Part shown: positions 45,916 to 55,455 of the stretch, in pieces | How the letters are laid out: each line of letters opens with the position of its first letter | Position numbering within the stretch: position 1 is the first letter of the stretch | Source of the DNA: Rhodanobacteraceae bacterium | Lineage (GTDB): Bacteria; Pseudomonadota; Gammaproteobacteria; Xanthomonadales; Xanthomonadaceae | DNA length: 64,000 bases | Assembly: GCA_024233975.1 (NCBI GenBank) | Contig: JACKOX010000001.1 | Span: 186,001-250,000, forward strand | Direction: 5' to 3' | Position numbers and translations under genes: made by a program | Notes under the pieces: generated by a model | What the model saw: only the letters and a program-made list of their open reading frames with translations | What the model was told of the DNA's origin: nothing | Databases searched by the model: none

Positions 45916-47441
45916 ACCGTTCCCACACCGGCAAGCCCAGCCCGCTGCTCCTCGTCGCCCTGCCAGTGGTCGCGCTGCTGATCGGCGTCGCCGCCGGCTG
46001 GTGGTTCAGTCACGACAGCAGCGTTCCCGCAACCGATTCGATGGAGAGCGCCGCGCCCGCTGAGCCCGAAGTGCTGTACTGGTACGACCCGATGGTGCCC
46101 AACCAGCATTTCGACAAACCGGGCAAGTCGCCGTTCATGGACATGGACCTAGTGCCAAAGTACGCCGATGAGGGTGGCAGCGGTGACGACGACGGCATCC
46201 GTATCGACCCCCGACTCACGCAGAACCTCGGCGTTCGAACTGAAGAACTCTCCCGTGGCCAACTGGAGGATGAAATCGAGGCCATCGGCGTGGTGGCGTT
46301 CAACGATGACCGGCTGCAGCGCGTCTCCGCACCTGCCGACGCCATTCTCGAACGGCTTTATCGGCGCGGTGACCTGACGCCGGTGACACAAGGCGAGCCA
46401 CTGGCAAAGCTGCTCGCACCGACCTGGGTGTCCGCCCAGGCCGAATACCTGAGCTTGCGACGGCTTGGCGAAGGCCCCAATGCGGACGGAACCGCCTCAC
46501 TGCGCGCCGCCGCGCGGCAGCGCCTGCGCGTGCTCGGCATGCCCGAGTCGGCGATACGACGCTTGGAAAGCGCAGGTGAAGCCGACGGCAGCGTGACGCT
46601 ATACGCGCCAACTGGCGGCGTGATCCGTTCGCTGCAGGCGGCCGAAGGCGACAACCTGCGCCGCGGCGACCCGCTGCTCAGCATCAACCCGCTGGACACC
46701 GTCTGGGTCGACGTCGAGCTGGATGCCGCCGATGCGGCTCGTCTCGGCGAGGCCAGCAGCGCGGCGCTGCGGATGGATGCACTGCCGGATCGCCGCTTCG
46801 ACGCCCGCGTGCAGGCGCTGTTGCCCGCCGTGGACGGCAGCAGCCGACGCCGGCGCCTGCGCCTGATCGCCGACAACCCGGGTGGACTGCTGGCACCGGG
46901 CCAGTTCGCCCGTGTGAGCCTCGAAGGCGAAGCCCGCCGCGGCCTGCTGCTGCCCAACGAAGCCCTGATCGCCACCGGTCGTCGACGCGCCGTGGTGGTC
47001 AGCGACGGCGACGGCCGCTTCCGCGTGGTGGACGTGAGAATCGGTGCCAGCGACGACCGCCACACGCTGGTGCTGGATGGGCTTTCCGTAGGCGACCGCG
47101 TGGTCACCAGTGGTCAGTTCCTGATCGATTCCGAAGCCAGCCTGCGCCAGCAGGTGCAACGTCTCGATGAAACGGATGAACCGGCAGATGCCATGGATCA
47201 TTCCTCGATGGACCACAGCTCGATGGATCACTCCTCGACGAACGGCGGCTCAACGAACAATCGCTCGATGGATGCAGGCTCGATGGATGCAGGCTCGATG
47301 GATGCAGGCTCCATGGATCACGGGGCGATGAACCACGGCGAGATGGATCACTCGACCATGGACCACGGCACCATGAACGACGAACCTATGGATCACGGCT
47401 CCATGGATCACGATGAACATGGCGGGAGTCAGCAGCCATGA
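45912..47441 (+). CDS. cusB: RND periplasmic adaptor, CusB-like, with Met/Asp/His tail
   Basis: Membrane-fusion protein of 509 residues. After an N-terminal anchor, residues 54-83 (YWYDPMVPNQHFDKPGKSPFMDMDLVP in outline) match the heavy-metal binding domain found in CusB-like adaptors. Barrel-sandwich and beta-barrel domains follow (VTLYAPTGGVIRSL, PGQFARVSLEG). Residues from about 427 to the end are an unusual tail of MDHSS, MDAGS and MDHG units rich in Met and His. The ends overlap cusC-like and cusA-like genes by four bases each. Copper or silver is the likely substrate. Confidence 0.88.
   Translation: MNRSHTGKPSPLLLVALPVVALLIGVAAGWWFSHDSSVPATDSMESAAPAEPEVLYWYDPMVPNQHFDKPGKSPFMDMDLVPKYADEGGSGDDDGIRIDPRLTQNLGVRTEELSRGQLEDEIEAIGVVAFNDDRLQRVSAPADAILERLYRRGDLTPVTQGEPLAKLLAPTWVSAQAEYLSLRRLGEGPNADGTASLRAAARQRLRVLGMPESAIRRLESAGEADGSVTLYAPTGGVIRSLQAAEGDNLRRGDPLLSINPLDTVWVDVELDAADAARLGEASSAALRMDALPDRRFDARVQALLPAVDGSSRRRRLRLIADNPGGLLAPGQFARVSLEGEARRGLLLPNEALIATGRRRAVVVSDGDGRFRVVDVRIGASDDRHTLVLDGLSVGDRVVTSGQFLIDSEASLRQQVQRLDETDEPADAMDHSSMDHSSMDHSSTNGGSTNNRSMDAGSMDAGSMDAGSMDHGAMNHGEMDHSTMDHGTMNDEPMDHGSMDHDEHGGSQQP
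47265..47309 (+). repeat. Three perfect 15-base tandem repeats
   Basis: TCGATGGATGCAGGC occurs three times in a row and encodes repeated SMDAG units in the adaptor tail. Copy number could vary by slippage. Confidence 0.85.
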
Positions 47442-50400
47442 TCCGCGCCATCATCGACGCCGCGCTGCGCCAGCGGCTGCTGGTGCTGATCGCCGCGGCA
47501 GTGCTCGCCGTGCTTGGCCTGCGCGCGCTGCAGGATACGCCGCTGGATGCGCTGCCCGACCTGTCGGACGTGCAGGTCATCATCCGCACCAGCTACCCGG
47601 GCCAGGCGCCGCAGCAGGTCGAGCAGCAGGTTACGTATCCACTGAGCACGGCGATGCTGTCGGTGCCGGGGGCGCGCACCGTTCGAGGCTATTCGTTCTT
47701 CGGTGACAGCTATGTGTACGTCATCTTCGAGGACGGCGTTGACCTCTACTGGGCGCGTTCGCGGGTGCTGGAATACCTCAACCAGGTGACGCTGCCGGAA
47801 GCGGCATCGCCGCGCCTCGGACCGGACGCCACCGGCGTTGGCTGGGTCTACCAGTACGCGCTGGTCGACCGCAGCGGCCAGCACGACCTCGGCGAGCTGC
47901 GCGCGCTGCAGGACTGGTTCCTGCGCTACGAGCTGCAGACCGTGCCCGGCGTTTCCGAAGTCGCCAGCGTCGGCGGCATGGTGCGCCAGTTCGACATCAC
48001 CCTCGATCCCGAGCGCCTGCGCGCGCACGACATCGACCTGCAGCGCATCGAGCGCGCGGTCAGCGCCAACAACAGCGAGGCCGGTGGCGCCAGCATCGAA
48101 CTGGCCGGCGCCGAATACATGCTGCGTGGACTGGGCTACGTCGACGGTGTCGATGACCTGCGTCGCGTGCCGCTCGGGCGCAACGCCAGCGGTGTGCCGG
48201 TGACGCTGGCCGATGTCGCCACGATCAACGTCGGTCCGGCGCCGCGACGCGGCATCGCTGAACTCGACGGCGACGGCGAAGTGGCCGGTGGCATCGTGGT
48301 GATGCGCCAGGGCGGCGACGCGCTCCAGGTCATCGACGCGGTCAAGCAGCGCATCGCCGAACTCGCGCCCGGCCTCCCCGCCGGCGTCGAGATCGTGCCC
48401 ACCTACGACCGCTCGCAGCTGATCCGCGGCGCGGTGTCCAACCTCGGCGGCAAGCTGGTCGAGGAGTTCATCGTGGTGGCGCTGGTCTGCCTGATATTCC
48501 TGCTGCACCTGCGCTCGGCGCTGGTCGCCGTGGTCACCCTGCCCATCGGCGTGCTCGCGGCCTTCCTGCTGATGCGCTGGCAGGGCGTGAACGCCAACAT
48601 CATGTCGCTGGGCGGCATCGCCATCGCCATCGGCGCCATGGTCGACGCGGCGATTGTCATGATCGAGAACCTGCATGCGCACCGCGCGCGATTCCGTGAG
48701 CACGAGGGCCGTGATCCGGACGCCGCCGAGCACTGGCGCATCGTCCGCGACGCCTCTATCGAAGTCGGTCCGGCGCTGTTCGTCAGCCTGCTCATCATCA
48801 CGCTCAGCTTCCTGCCGGTGTTCGCGCTGCAGGGCCAGGAAGGCCGGCTGTTCTCGCCACTCGCCTTCACCAAGAGCTACGCCATGGCCGCCGCCGCCGG
48901 CCTGTCGATCACCCTGATCCCGGTGCTGATGGGCTGGCTGGTGCGCGGACGAATTCCCGACGAGCATCGCAACCCGATCAACCGCTGGCTGGAACACGCC
49001 TACCGGCCGCTGCTCGACGCCGCGCTGCGCCATCCGCGCCTCCTGCTCGGTGGCGCGACTATCGCCCTGGCGCTGACCGCGATTCCGTGGCAGCGCCTCG
49101 GCAGCGAATTCCTGCCGCTGATGGACGAAGGCGACCTGCTGTACATGCCGACCACGCTGCCCGGCCTGTCGCCGGCCGAAGCCGCCGCGCTACTGCAGCG
49201 AACCGACCGGCTCATCCGCAGCGTGCCGGAGGTCGAGCGCGTTTTCGGCAAGGTCGGCCGCGCCGATACCGCCACCGATCCGGCGCCACTGACCATGGTC
49301 GAAACCACGATCCAGCTGAAGCCGCGCAGCGAGTGGCGCGAAGGCATGGACAGCCAGGGCCTGATCGACGAACTGAACCGCGTGGTCAAGCTGCCCGGCA
49401 TCACCAACCTCTGGGTGCCGCCGATCCGCAACCGCCTCGACATGCTGTCCACCGGCGTGAAAGGGCCGCTCGGCATCCGCATCAGCGGCCCGGAGCCGGC
49501 CGAACTGCAGCGTATTGGCGGCAAGATCGAACGACTGGTGCGCCAGCAGCCCGGCGTGCGCTCGGCACTGGCCGAACGCAGTGCTGGCGGTCGCTACATC
49601 GACGTCGAGCCGGATCGCGCGGCGGCGGCGCGGTATGGCCTCGACGTCGCCGATATCCAGCGCACGCTGTCACGCGCCATCGGCGGCGCGCGCATCGGCG
49701 AAGTGGTGGATGGCCCGCGGCGCTTCCCGATTGCCATGCGCTTCCCGCGTGAACGCCGCGACTCGCTGGCCGAACTGTCGCGCCTGCCGATCATCACCGA
49801 CGACGGCTCGGCGGTCACCCTGGGCGAAGTGGCGATGCTGTCCTTCGCCGACGGTCCACCGATGCTGAAAAGCGAGAACGCACGGCTGGTCAGCTGGGTG
49901 TTCGTCGATCTCGAAGGCGACGATCTCGGCGGCCGCGTCGAAGGTTTGAAGCAGCTGCTGGCCGACCAGCTCGAACTCCCGCCCGGCTACAGTCTCGGCT
50001 GGAGCGGACAGTACGAACACCTGGAGCGCGCGCGCGCACGATTGCTACAGGTAGTGCCGATGGTGCTCGTCGTCATCCTGCTCCTGCTGCACCTGCACTT
50101 CGGCCGCCTCGACGACGCGCTGATGGTGATGCTGGGCCTGCCGTTCGCGCTGATCGGCGGCGTCTGGCTGATGGCGCTGCTCGATCATGCCTTCTCGGTT
50201 GCCAGCGCGGTCGGCTTCATCGCCCTGGCCGGCGTGGCCGCAGAGTTCGGTGTGGTGATGCTGGTCTACCTGCGCTCGGCCTGGGACGAGGAACGCGCGG
50301 CCGGCCGAAGCGGTCTGGATGACCTGGATGCCGCAATCCGCCACGGCGCCTTGAAGCGACTGCGCCCCAAGGCGATGACCGTGGCGGTGATCCTCGCCGG

Positions 50401-50563
50401 CCTGCTGCCGATCCTGCTCGGCCATGGACCAGGCAGCGAGCTGATGCAGCGCATCGCCGCCCCCATGGTCGGCGGCATGCTCACCGCACCGCTGCTGTCG
50501 ATGCTGCTATTGCCGGTGCTGTTCCGCTGGAGCCGCCGCCGCGAACTGCAACGCCAGCGCTGA
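47438..50563 (+). CDS. cusA: Heavy-metal efflux RND pump, CusA/CzcA family
   Basis: Inner-membrane pump of 1041 residues with the RND topology of two six-helix halves and two periplasmic loops. The N-terminus has DTPLDALPDLSDVQVIIRTSYPGQAPQQVE in outline, the signature of heavy-metal RND proteins. The TM4 proton-relay segment is GAMVDAAIVMIENLH. Energy comes from proton import. The metal-binding domain and Met/His tail of the adaptor favour Cu(I)/Ag(I) over Zn/Co, but the sequence alone does not settle it. Confidence 0.93.
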   Translation: MIRAIIDAALRQRLLVLIAAAVLAVLGLRALQDTPLDALPDLSDVQVIIRTSYPGQAPQQVEQQVTYPLSTAMLSVPGARTVRGYSFFGDSYVYVIFEDGVDLYWARSRVLEYLNQVTLPEAASPRLGPDATGVGWVYQYALVDRSGQHDLGELRALQDWFLRYELQTVPGVSEVASVGGMVRQFDITLDPERLRAHDIDLQRIERAVSANNSEAGGASIELAGAEYMLRGLGYVDGVDDLRRVPLGRNASGVPVTLADVATINVGPAPRRGIAELDGDGEVAGGIVVMRQGGDALQVIDAVKQRIAELAPGLPAGVEIVPTYDRSQLIRGAVSNLGGKLVEEFIVVALVCLIFLLHLRSALVAVVTLPIGVLAAFLLMRWQGVNANIMSLGGIAIAIGAMVDAAIVMIENLHAHRARFREHEGRDPDAAEHWRIVRDASIEVGPALFVSLLIITLSFLPVFALQGQEGRLFSPLAFTKSYAMAAAAGLSITLIPVLMGWLVRGRIPDEHRNPINRWLEHAYRPLLDAALRHPRLLLGGATIALALTAIPWQRLGSEFLPLMDEGDLLYMPTTLPGLSPAEAAALLQRTDRLIRSVPEVERVFGKVGRADTATDPAPLTMVETTIQLKPRSEWREGMDSQGLIDELNRVVKLPGITNLWVPPIRNRLDMLSTGVKGPLGIRISGPEPAELQRIGGKIERLVRQQPGVRSALAERSAGGRYIDVEPDRAAAARYGLDVADIQRTLSRAIGGARIGEVVDGPRRFPIAMRFPRERRDSLAELSRLPIITDDGSAVTLGEVAMLSFADGPPMLKSENARLVSWVFVDLEGDDLGGRVEGLKQLLADQLELPPGYSLGWSGQYEHLERARARLLQVVPMVLVVILLLLHLHFGRLDDALMVMLGLPFALIGGVWLMALLDHAFSVASAVGFIALAGVAAEFGVVMLVYLRSAWDEERAAGRSGLDDLDAAIRHGALKRLRPKAMTVAVILAGLLPILLGHGPGSELMQRIAAPMVGGMLTAPLLSMLLLPVLFRWSRRRELQRQR

Positions 50564-50572
50564 GCAGCCGAG

Positions 50573-51211
50573 TCATTGCATCCAGTCGGGACGCTGACCG
50601 TGGAAGCGCTTGATCCGTGTTGGCTTTGCCAGCTTGACTCGCGCAGCCTCCCTGCGGTCGAGCAGATTGTCCTGCAAACTTCGCCGCATCTGGGCCGCAG
50701 AAAAATAGCGATTCATCCGGGTCGACATGCTCGTGCAGGGTTGCCACCCTCCCAATGTACGCAGTTGAGTGCGCAGCCACTCGGCTGCACGCAACGCATT
50801 CTGCCGATGTCGCGCTTCATGCGCTTCGATGAAGCCTCGGATACGTGGCCACTCGTCCGCCAGAGTCTCAGGAACTGGCGTCCCATCGTCCCAACGCGGC
50901 GTGGTCATCGTGATTGTCATGTCCAGCTCTACCCGGGAGAGCCGACACTCACCAACGCGATGGAAATTGTCGCTCTCCATCCGCAGTTCGGTGGTCGTCA
51001 GGCCATTGGCATGCGATCCGTCTTCAGATTCATGCCCCGGCACGCGAAGCTGGAGCAGGAGCTGCTCAAGATTCGCGGCGGCCACGTCGTAGTGCTTTCG
51101 CGCCTCCTGGACGTGCAGCTGCACGTCAACGGTCGACGCAGTTTGCGCCGGGGAGCTGCTGGACGATGCCGCCAACAGGATGGCGATCAGGACGCGCTGG
51201 AAGTCTGCCAT
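50573..51211 (-). CDS. DUF922-like secreted protein with HExxH motif
   Basis: Protein of 212 residues from the ATG at 51211, which gives a signal peptide (FQRVLIAILLAASSSSSPAQ). A segment ESDNFHRVGECRLSRVELDMTITMTTPRW in outline and EAHEARHRQNAL follow. The latter contains HEARH, an H-E-x-x-H zinc-type motif seen in DUF922 proteins, which are thought to be metalloproteases. The catalytic role is not shown. It lies 22 bases behind the CDF gene and converges with cusA. Confidence 0.62.
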   Translation of the reverse strand: MADFQRVLIAILLAASSSSSPAQTASTVDVQLHVQEARKHYDVAAANLEQLLLQLRVPGHESEDGSHANGLTTTELRMESDNFHRVGECRLSRVELDMTITMTTPRWDDGTPVPETLADEWPRIRGFIEAHEARHRQNALRAAEWLRTQLRTLGGWQPCTSMSTRMNRYFSAAQMRRSLQDNLLDRREAARVKLAKPTRIKRFHGQRPDWMQ

Positions 51212-51233
51212 GGACAAGAGACCTACCTTGCGT

Positions 51234-52217
51234 CTACCCGCCAACCGCGCATTCACCCTCGTCGGCGCAGCGCTCGCGTTCGATCTCGATGGTGACGTGG
51301 TCAATGCCCCAACGCTCCCGCAACACGAGTCGCATGTCCGCGAGCACGCCATCCGGGTCGACACTGGCATCGATGCGGGCGTGGCAGGTGAGCATCACTT
51401 CCCGGGGCGCCAGCGACCAGACGTGCAGATGATGCACCGACTGCACGGCCTCGACGTGATCGGGCAGCTCGGCGGCGATGACGTCGCCATCCAGATCACC
51501 GGGCGCTGACTCCATGAGGATCAACGCCGAGCTATGCACCAGCCGCCAGGCCGCGCCAAGTACCAGCAGCGCCACCAGCACGCTGAGGATCGGGTCGGCC
51601 GGCGTCCAGCCGGTGAACCAGATCATCACCGCCGCGACGATGGCCGCCACCGAGCCCAGCAGGTCGCCGAGCACATGCAGCAGCGCGCCGCGCAGGTTGA
51701 GGTCGTGGCTGTCGCCGCCGTGCAGCAGCCACAGGGTGAACAGGTTGGCGAGCAGGCCGACGATGGCGATCACCAGCATCGGTCCAGCCAGGATCGGCTG
51801 CGGCGTCATGAAGCGATCCGCGGCCTCGGCGACGATCCAGAAGGCCACACCGAACAACAGGATGCCGTTGACGAAAGCCGCCAGCACCGGCGCCCGGCGA
51901 AAACCGAAGGTGTGCTTTGGTCCCGGTGACTTGGCCTTGAGTCGCACCGCGACCACCGCCAGCCCCAACGCAAAGGCATCTGTGGCCATGTGTGCGGCAT
52001 CGGCCAGCAGCGCCAGCGAGCCACTGATCAGGCCACCGACGATCTCGGCGACCATCACCAGCGCGACCACCACCAGCGCCTGGGTCAGCCGTTTCCCGCT
52101 GCTGCCGTCGCCGGGGCCGTGATGGTGATCGATGAAGGTGTCGTCGTGACTATGGCCGTGGACGCGGGTGTGGTCTTCCTTCGCCGCGTCGTGCTGGTGA
52201 TGATGATCCTTGGACAT
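51234..52217 (-). CDS. Cation diffusion facilitator (Zn/Cd/Co exporter, CzcD-like)
   Basis: Protein of 327 residues. A His-rich N-terminus (DHHHQHDAAKEDHTRVHGHSHDD in outline) precedes six membrane helices. TM2 has SLALLADAAHMATDAFALG with the metal-site His and Asp; TM5 has LLHVLGDLLGSVAAI with the H-x-x-x-D site. The C-terminal domain (VHHLHVWSLAPREVMLTCHARI) is the cytoplasmic dimerisation/metal-sensing domain. It exports Zn2+ or similar ions in exchange for protons. Its start is divergent from no gene but lies 15 bases behind the MFS gene's stop. Confidence 0.94.
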   Translation of the reverse strand: MSKDHHHQHDAAKEDHTRVHGHSHDDTFIDHHHGPGDGSSGKRLTQALVVVALVMVAEIVGGLISGSLALLADAAHMATDAFALGLAVVAVRLKAKSPGPKHTFGFRRAPVLAAFVNGILLFGVAFWIVAEAADRFMTPQPILAGPMLVIAIVGLLANLFTLWLLHGGDSHDLNLRGALLHVLGDLLGSVAAIVAAVMIWFTGWTPADPILSVLVALLVLGAAWRLVHSSALILMESAPGDLDGDVIAAELPDHVEAVQSVHHLHVWSLAPREVMLTCHARIDASVDPDGVLADMRLVLRERWGIDHVTIEIERERCADEGECAVGG

Positions 52218-52232
52218 TCGCTGACCGGCGCC

Positions 52233-53591
52233 TCAGACCTTGCTCGACGCTGTGTCGGTCGATGCAGACCCACCCTCGACCTGGCGCGCCAGGCGGAAGC
52301 CGACGAAGCCTGCCACTGCTGCAGACGCGGCGCTGATCGCGGCGAAGCCGGAAACGGCTATGCCAAACATGCGAAGCCCGTTCATGCCAAGAGAAATCGT
52401 CAGATCACCCAGACGCCACACGGCGGTGTCCACCGCGTTCTTGCCCTTGTAACGCAGATCTCGCGGCACCAGGGTGAACAGGCTTTCGCGTGCGGGCCCA
52501 AGCATGCCGTAGGCCAGACTACGAGTCACGATCAGCCCCAGCACCACCCACGGAAGGCCACCAATCACTGGCGCGTAACTGCCTTGGGTAAACACCACAC
52601 AGAGCATCATCAGCAAACCCGCACCAGCCCAAACGCCAATCACCGGCCCTGCGCCGAAACGCACCAGCAGCCAGCGGGTCAGCGTCAGTTGCGCGAGGAT
52701 CTGCAGCACGTTGGTGGTGAAATCCACCTTGGCGAAAAACTCGGTGCGCAATACGGCGGCGTTATCACCGACAAACGTTGCGCCCGCATAGTCGGCTACC
52801 AGTGCGTAGTTCACCGTGCCAATAGCGTCGCCCAGCAGCAGCAGCAGGGCCATGTTGCGAATGAACGGATGCGACAGCACCTGCTTAAGGCCATCCAGCA
52901 TGCTGCCGCCCAGCGCACCTTCGTTCGATTCCGTTTTATCGTCTGCATGCCGCGCACTGGCCCATCGGCCGAGCAACACCACGCAGGTCAGTGCCGCTCC
53001 CAACAGGCAGGCGGACACGACCAGCAGCGGCGCGATACCGATGACCGACGCCAAGGTTCGAGTCAGCATCGGACCCGTTATCGCGCCCACCGTGCCGCCC
53101 AGCGCAATCACCGGAAACAGCCGCCTCGCTTGGCTGGTGTCCCAGAGGTCAACCATGAAGCTCCAGAACACCGACACCACGAACAGGTTGAAGACACTGA
53201 CCCAGACAAAGAACATCGTGCCCAGCGCGCGCGGACTGAACAGGCCGCTCTGCGTGAACAGAGGAACAAACGCCAGCAGGCAGGCAATGAAGAACAGGTA
53301 TACCGCCGGCACCATCACGCGTCGCGGATAGCGGCTCGCCAGCCAGGCGAACAGCGGCGTCAGCACCAGCGTGGCGAGGAATGTCGCCGCATAGAACCAG
53401 GGCAGCTGTGTCGAACCTACCGCGGCGGACAGCTGATCCCGGACCGGACGGATGACGTAGTAGGCGGCGAGCACGAAGAAGAAGTACAGGAAGGAAATCA
53501 CCAGCGGCCGCCACTCACCGGGTGATACCTGCAGCCAGCGATGCCAGCCGGAGGCGTTCGCGCCTGTCGGTTCCTGCCGAGCGGATTCCAT
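52233..53591 (-). CDS. MFS transporter, ATP/ADP translocase-like
   Basis: Protein of 452 residues with about 12 membrane helices. The first helix region FLYFFFVLAAYYVIRPVRDQL and the segment DLWDTSQARRLFPVIALGGTVGAITGP are characteristic of the nucleotide-translocase-related MFS branch (TlcA/Npt-like). Such proteins in free-living bacteria have unknown substrates. I chose ATG 53591 because GGGAG then has a good spacing; ATG 53597 is also open. It is upstream of, and codirectional with, the CDF gene. Confidence 0.75.
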   Translation of the reverse strand: MESARQEPTGANASGWHRWLQVSPGEWRPLVISFLYFFFVLAAYYVIRPVRDQLSAAVGSTQLPWFYAATFLATLVLTPLFAWLASRYPRRVMVPAVYLFFIACLLAFVPLFTQSGLFSPRALGTMFFVWVSVFNLFVVSVFWSFMVDLWDTSQARRLFPVIALGGTVGAITGPMLTRTLASVIGIAPLLVVSACLLGAALTCVVLLGRWASARHADDKTESNEGALGGSMLDGLKQVLSHPFIRNMALLLLLGDAIGTVNYALVADYAGATFVGDNAAVLRTEFFAKVDFTTNVLQILAQLTLTRWLLVRFGAGPVIGVWAGAGLLMMLCVVFTQGSYAPVIGGLPWVVLGLIVTRSLAYGMLGPARESLFTLVPRDLRYKGKNAVDTAVWRLGDLTISLGMNGLRMFGIAVSGFAAISAASAAVAGFVGFRLARQVEGGSASTDTASSKV

Positions 53592-53797
53592 CCACATCTC
53601 CCGTGCGCCGGGTCGACGCCTCCAAGGCCCAAGGGTAGCCGATCCGTGACGCCCGCCGCAGGACCGTCATTGCTCGCCCGCGTTTGGAGCAATTGCTCTA
53701 AGTCGAGCACCTACGGTGGGGCATCGACTGCCGCCGGGCGGTTCTCCCGCCGCGCCCGCACCCTGTGGTGCCTCGGCAGCGCCATCGCAGGAATCTC

Positions 53798-55417
53798 ATG
53801 TTCGACTACATCATCGTCGGCGCCGGTTCGGCCGGCTGCGTGCTCGCCAACCGGCTCAGCGCCGATCCCGATGTCCGCGTGCTGCTGCTGGAAGCCGGCC
53901 CGCGCGACTGGCACCCCTTCATCCATATGCCGGCCGGCATCGCCAAGCTGGTCAACCGCAAGGGTGTGAACTGGGACTACAGCACCGACGCCGAACCCAA
54001 CCTCACCAACCGCCAGCTGTGGTGGCCACGCGGCAAGGTGCTGGGTGGCTCCAGCTCGATCAACGCCATGTGCTACACCCGCGGTGATCATCGCGACTAC
54101 GACGAATGGGCGTCGCTGGGTGCCGACGGCTGGGACTGGGCGGCCTGCCTGCCGTGGTTCCGTCGCGCCGAAGACAACGAACGCGGCGCCGACGCCTATC
54201 ACGGTGTTGGCGGCCCCTTGGGCGTGGCCGACCTGCGTCATCACAATCCCTTGTCCGACGTGTTCCTGCAGGCGACTGCCGAAGCCGGCTTTCCGCAGAC
54301 CAAGGACTTCAACGGCTCGAAGCAGGAAGGCTTCGGCTACTACCAGGTCACCCAGCGTAACGGCGCGCGCTGCTCCAGCGCCGTGGCCTATCTCGACCCG
54401 GTGCGCGAGCGGAAGAACCTCAAGGTGCTCACCGGCGCACTGGTGACCAAGCTCAAGATCGAGAACGGCCGCGTCACCGCCGTGCACTACCGGCACAACG
54501 GCAAGCCATGCTGCGAAGGCGTGGAGCGCGAAGTGCTGCTGTCCGGCGGCGCGCTGAACTCACCGCAGATGCTGATGCTGTCCGGCATCGGCCCTGCCGA
54601 GCAGCTGCGCAAGCATGGCCTCGACGTGGTGGCGGACCTGCCCGGCGTCGGTGCCAACCTGCAGGACCATCTCGACATCTGCACGCTGCAGCGCTGCACG
54701 AAGAACATCACCTACGACCGCATCAGCGACGTGGCGGTGGCCTTCAACTACTACCTGTTCCGCCGCGGCGCCGGCACCTCGAACGTCGCCGAGAGCGGCG
54801 GCTTCCTGCGTTCGCCACTGGCCGAGGACGAACGCGCCGACATGCAGTTCCACTTCGTGCCGGCCATGCTCGATGACCACGGCCGCCACCGCATGAAAGG
54901 CAATGGCTACACGCTGCACGCCTGCCAGCTGCGTCCGTATTCGCGCGGCCACCTGTATCTGAAGAGTGCGGCACCTGACCAGAAGATCGGCATCCATGCC
55001 AACTACCTCAGCGATGCGGAAGGTCGCGACCTGGATCGCCTGCTGGAGGCGGTTCGCATCTCGCGCGTCATCCTCGCGCAGCCGGCATTCGCACCCTACC
55101 GCGGCGAGGAAATCTTCCCCGGTGATGCGCTGACCACTCGCGCGCAGCTGACCGACTTCGTTCGCCGCAAGGCCGAAACCATCTACCACCCGATCGGCAC
55201 CTGCCGCATGGGCAACGATGCGGAATCAGTGGTCGACACCCAGCTGCGCGTGCGCGGCATCGACGGCCTGCGCGTCGTGGATGCCTCGGTGATGCCCAAG
55301 CTGATCGGCGGCAACACCAACGCGCCGACGATCATGATCGCCGAGCGCGCCGCCGCCATGATCCGTGGCGAGCTGTCGTTGGAAGAGCACTCGTCGAACG
55401 CCGCCGAAGCCGCCTGA
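53798..55417 (+). CDS. GMC-family FAD-dependent alcohol/choline dehydrogenase
   Basis: Protein of 539 residues. The N-terminus DYIIVGAGSAGCVLANRLS is the FAD Rossmann motif. GKVLGGSSSINAM and GALNSPQMLMLSGIGPA are the two GMC signatures. The catalytic His region is YHPIGTCRMG. Closest resemblance is to BetA/AlkJ-type dehydrogenases, which oxidise primary alcohols and pass electrons to quinone or oxygen. The ATG at 53798 places the FAD motif at residue 4. No betaine genes are adjacent, so choline is not assured as substrate. Confidence 0.92.
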   Translation: MFDYIIVGAGSAGCVLANRLSADPDVRVLLLEAGPRDWHPFIHMPAGIAKLVNRKGVNWDYSTDAEPNLTNRQLWWPRGKVLGGSSSINAMCYTRGDHRDYDEWASLGADGWDWAACLPWFRRAEDNERGADAYHGVGGPLGVADLRHHNPLSDVFLQATAEAGFPQTKDFNGSKQEGFGYYQVTQRNGARCSSAVAYLDPVRERKNLKVLTGALVTKLKIENGRVTAVHYRHNGKPCCEGVEREVLLSGGALNSPQMLMLSGIGPAEQLRKHGLDVVADLPGVGANLQDHLDICTLQRCTKNITYDRISDVAVAFNYYLFRRGAGTSNVAESGGFLRSPLAEDERADMQFHFVPAMLDDHGRHRMKGNGYTLHACQLRPYSRGHLYLKSAAPDQKIGIHANYLSDAEGRDLDRLLEAVRISRVILAQPAFAPYRGEEIFPGDALTTRAQLTDFVRRKAETIYHPIGTCRMGNDAESVVDTQLRVRGIDGLRVVDASVMPKLIGGNTNAPTIMIAERAAAMIRGELSLEEHSSNAAEAA

Positions 55418-55455
55418 TCGAACGACCTGTTCGAGACCGCCAGCTGGTCGCCGGT

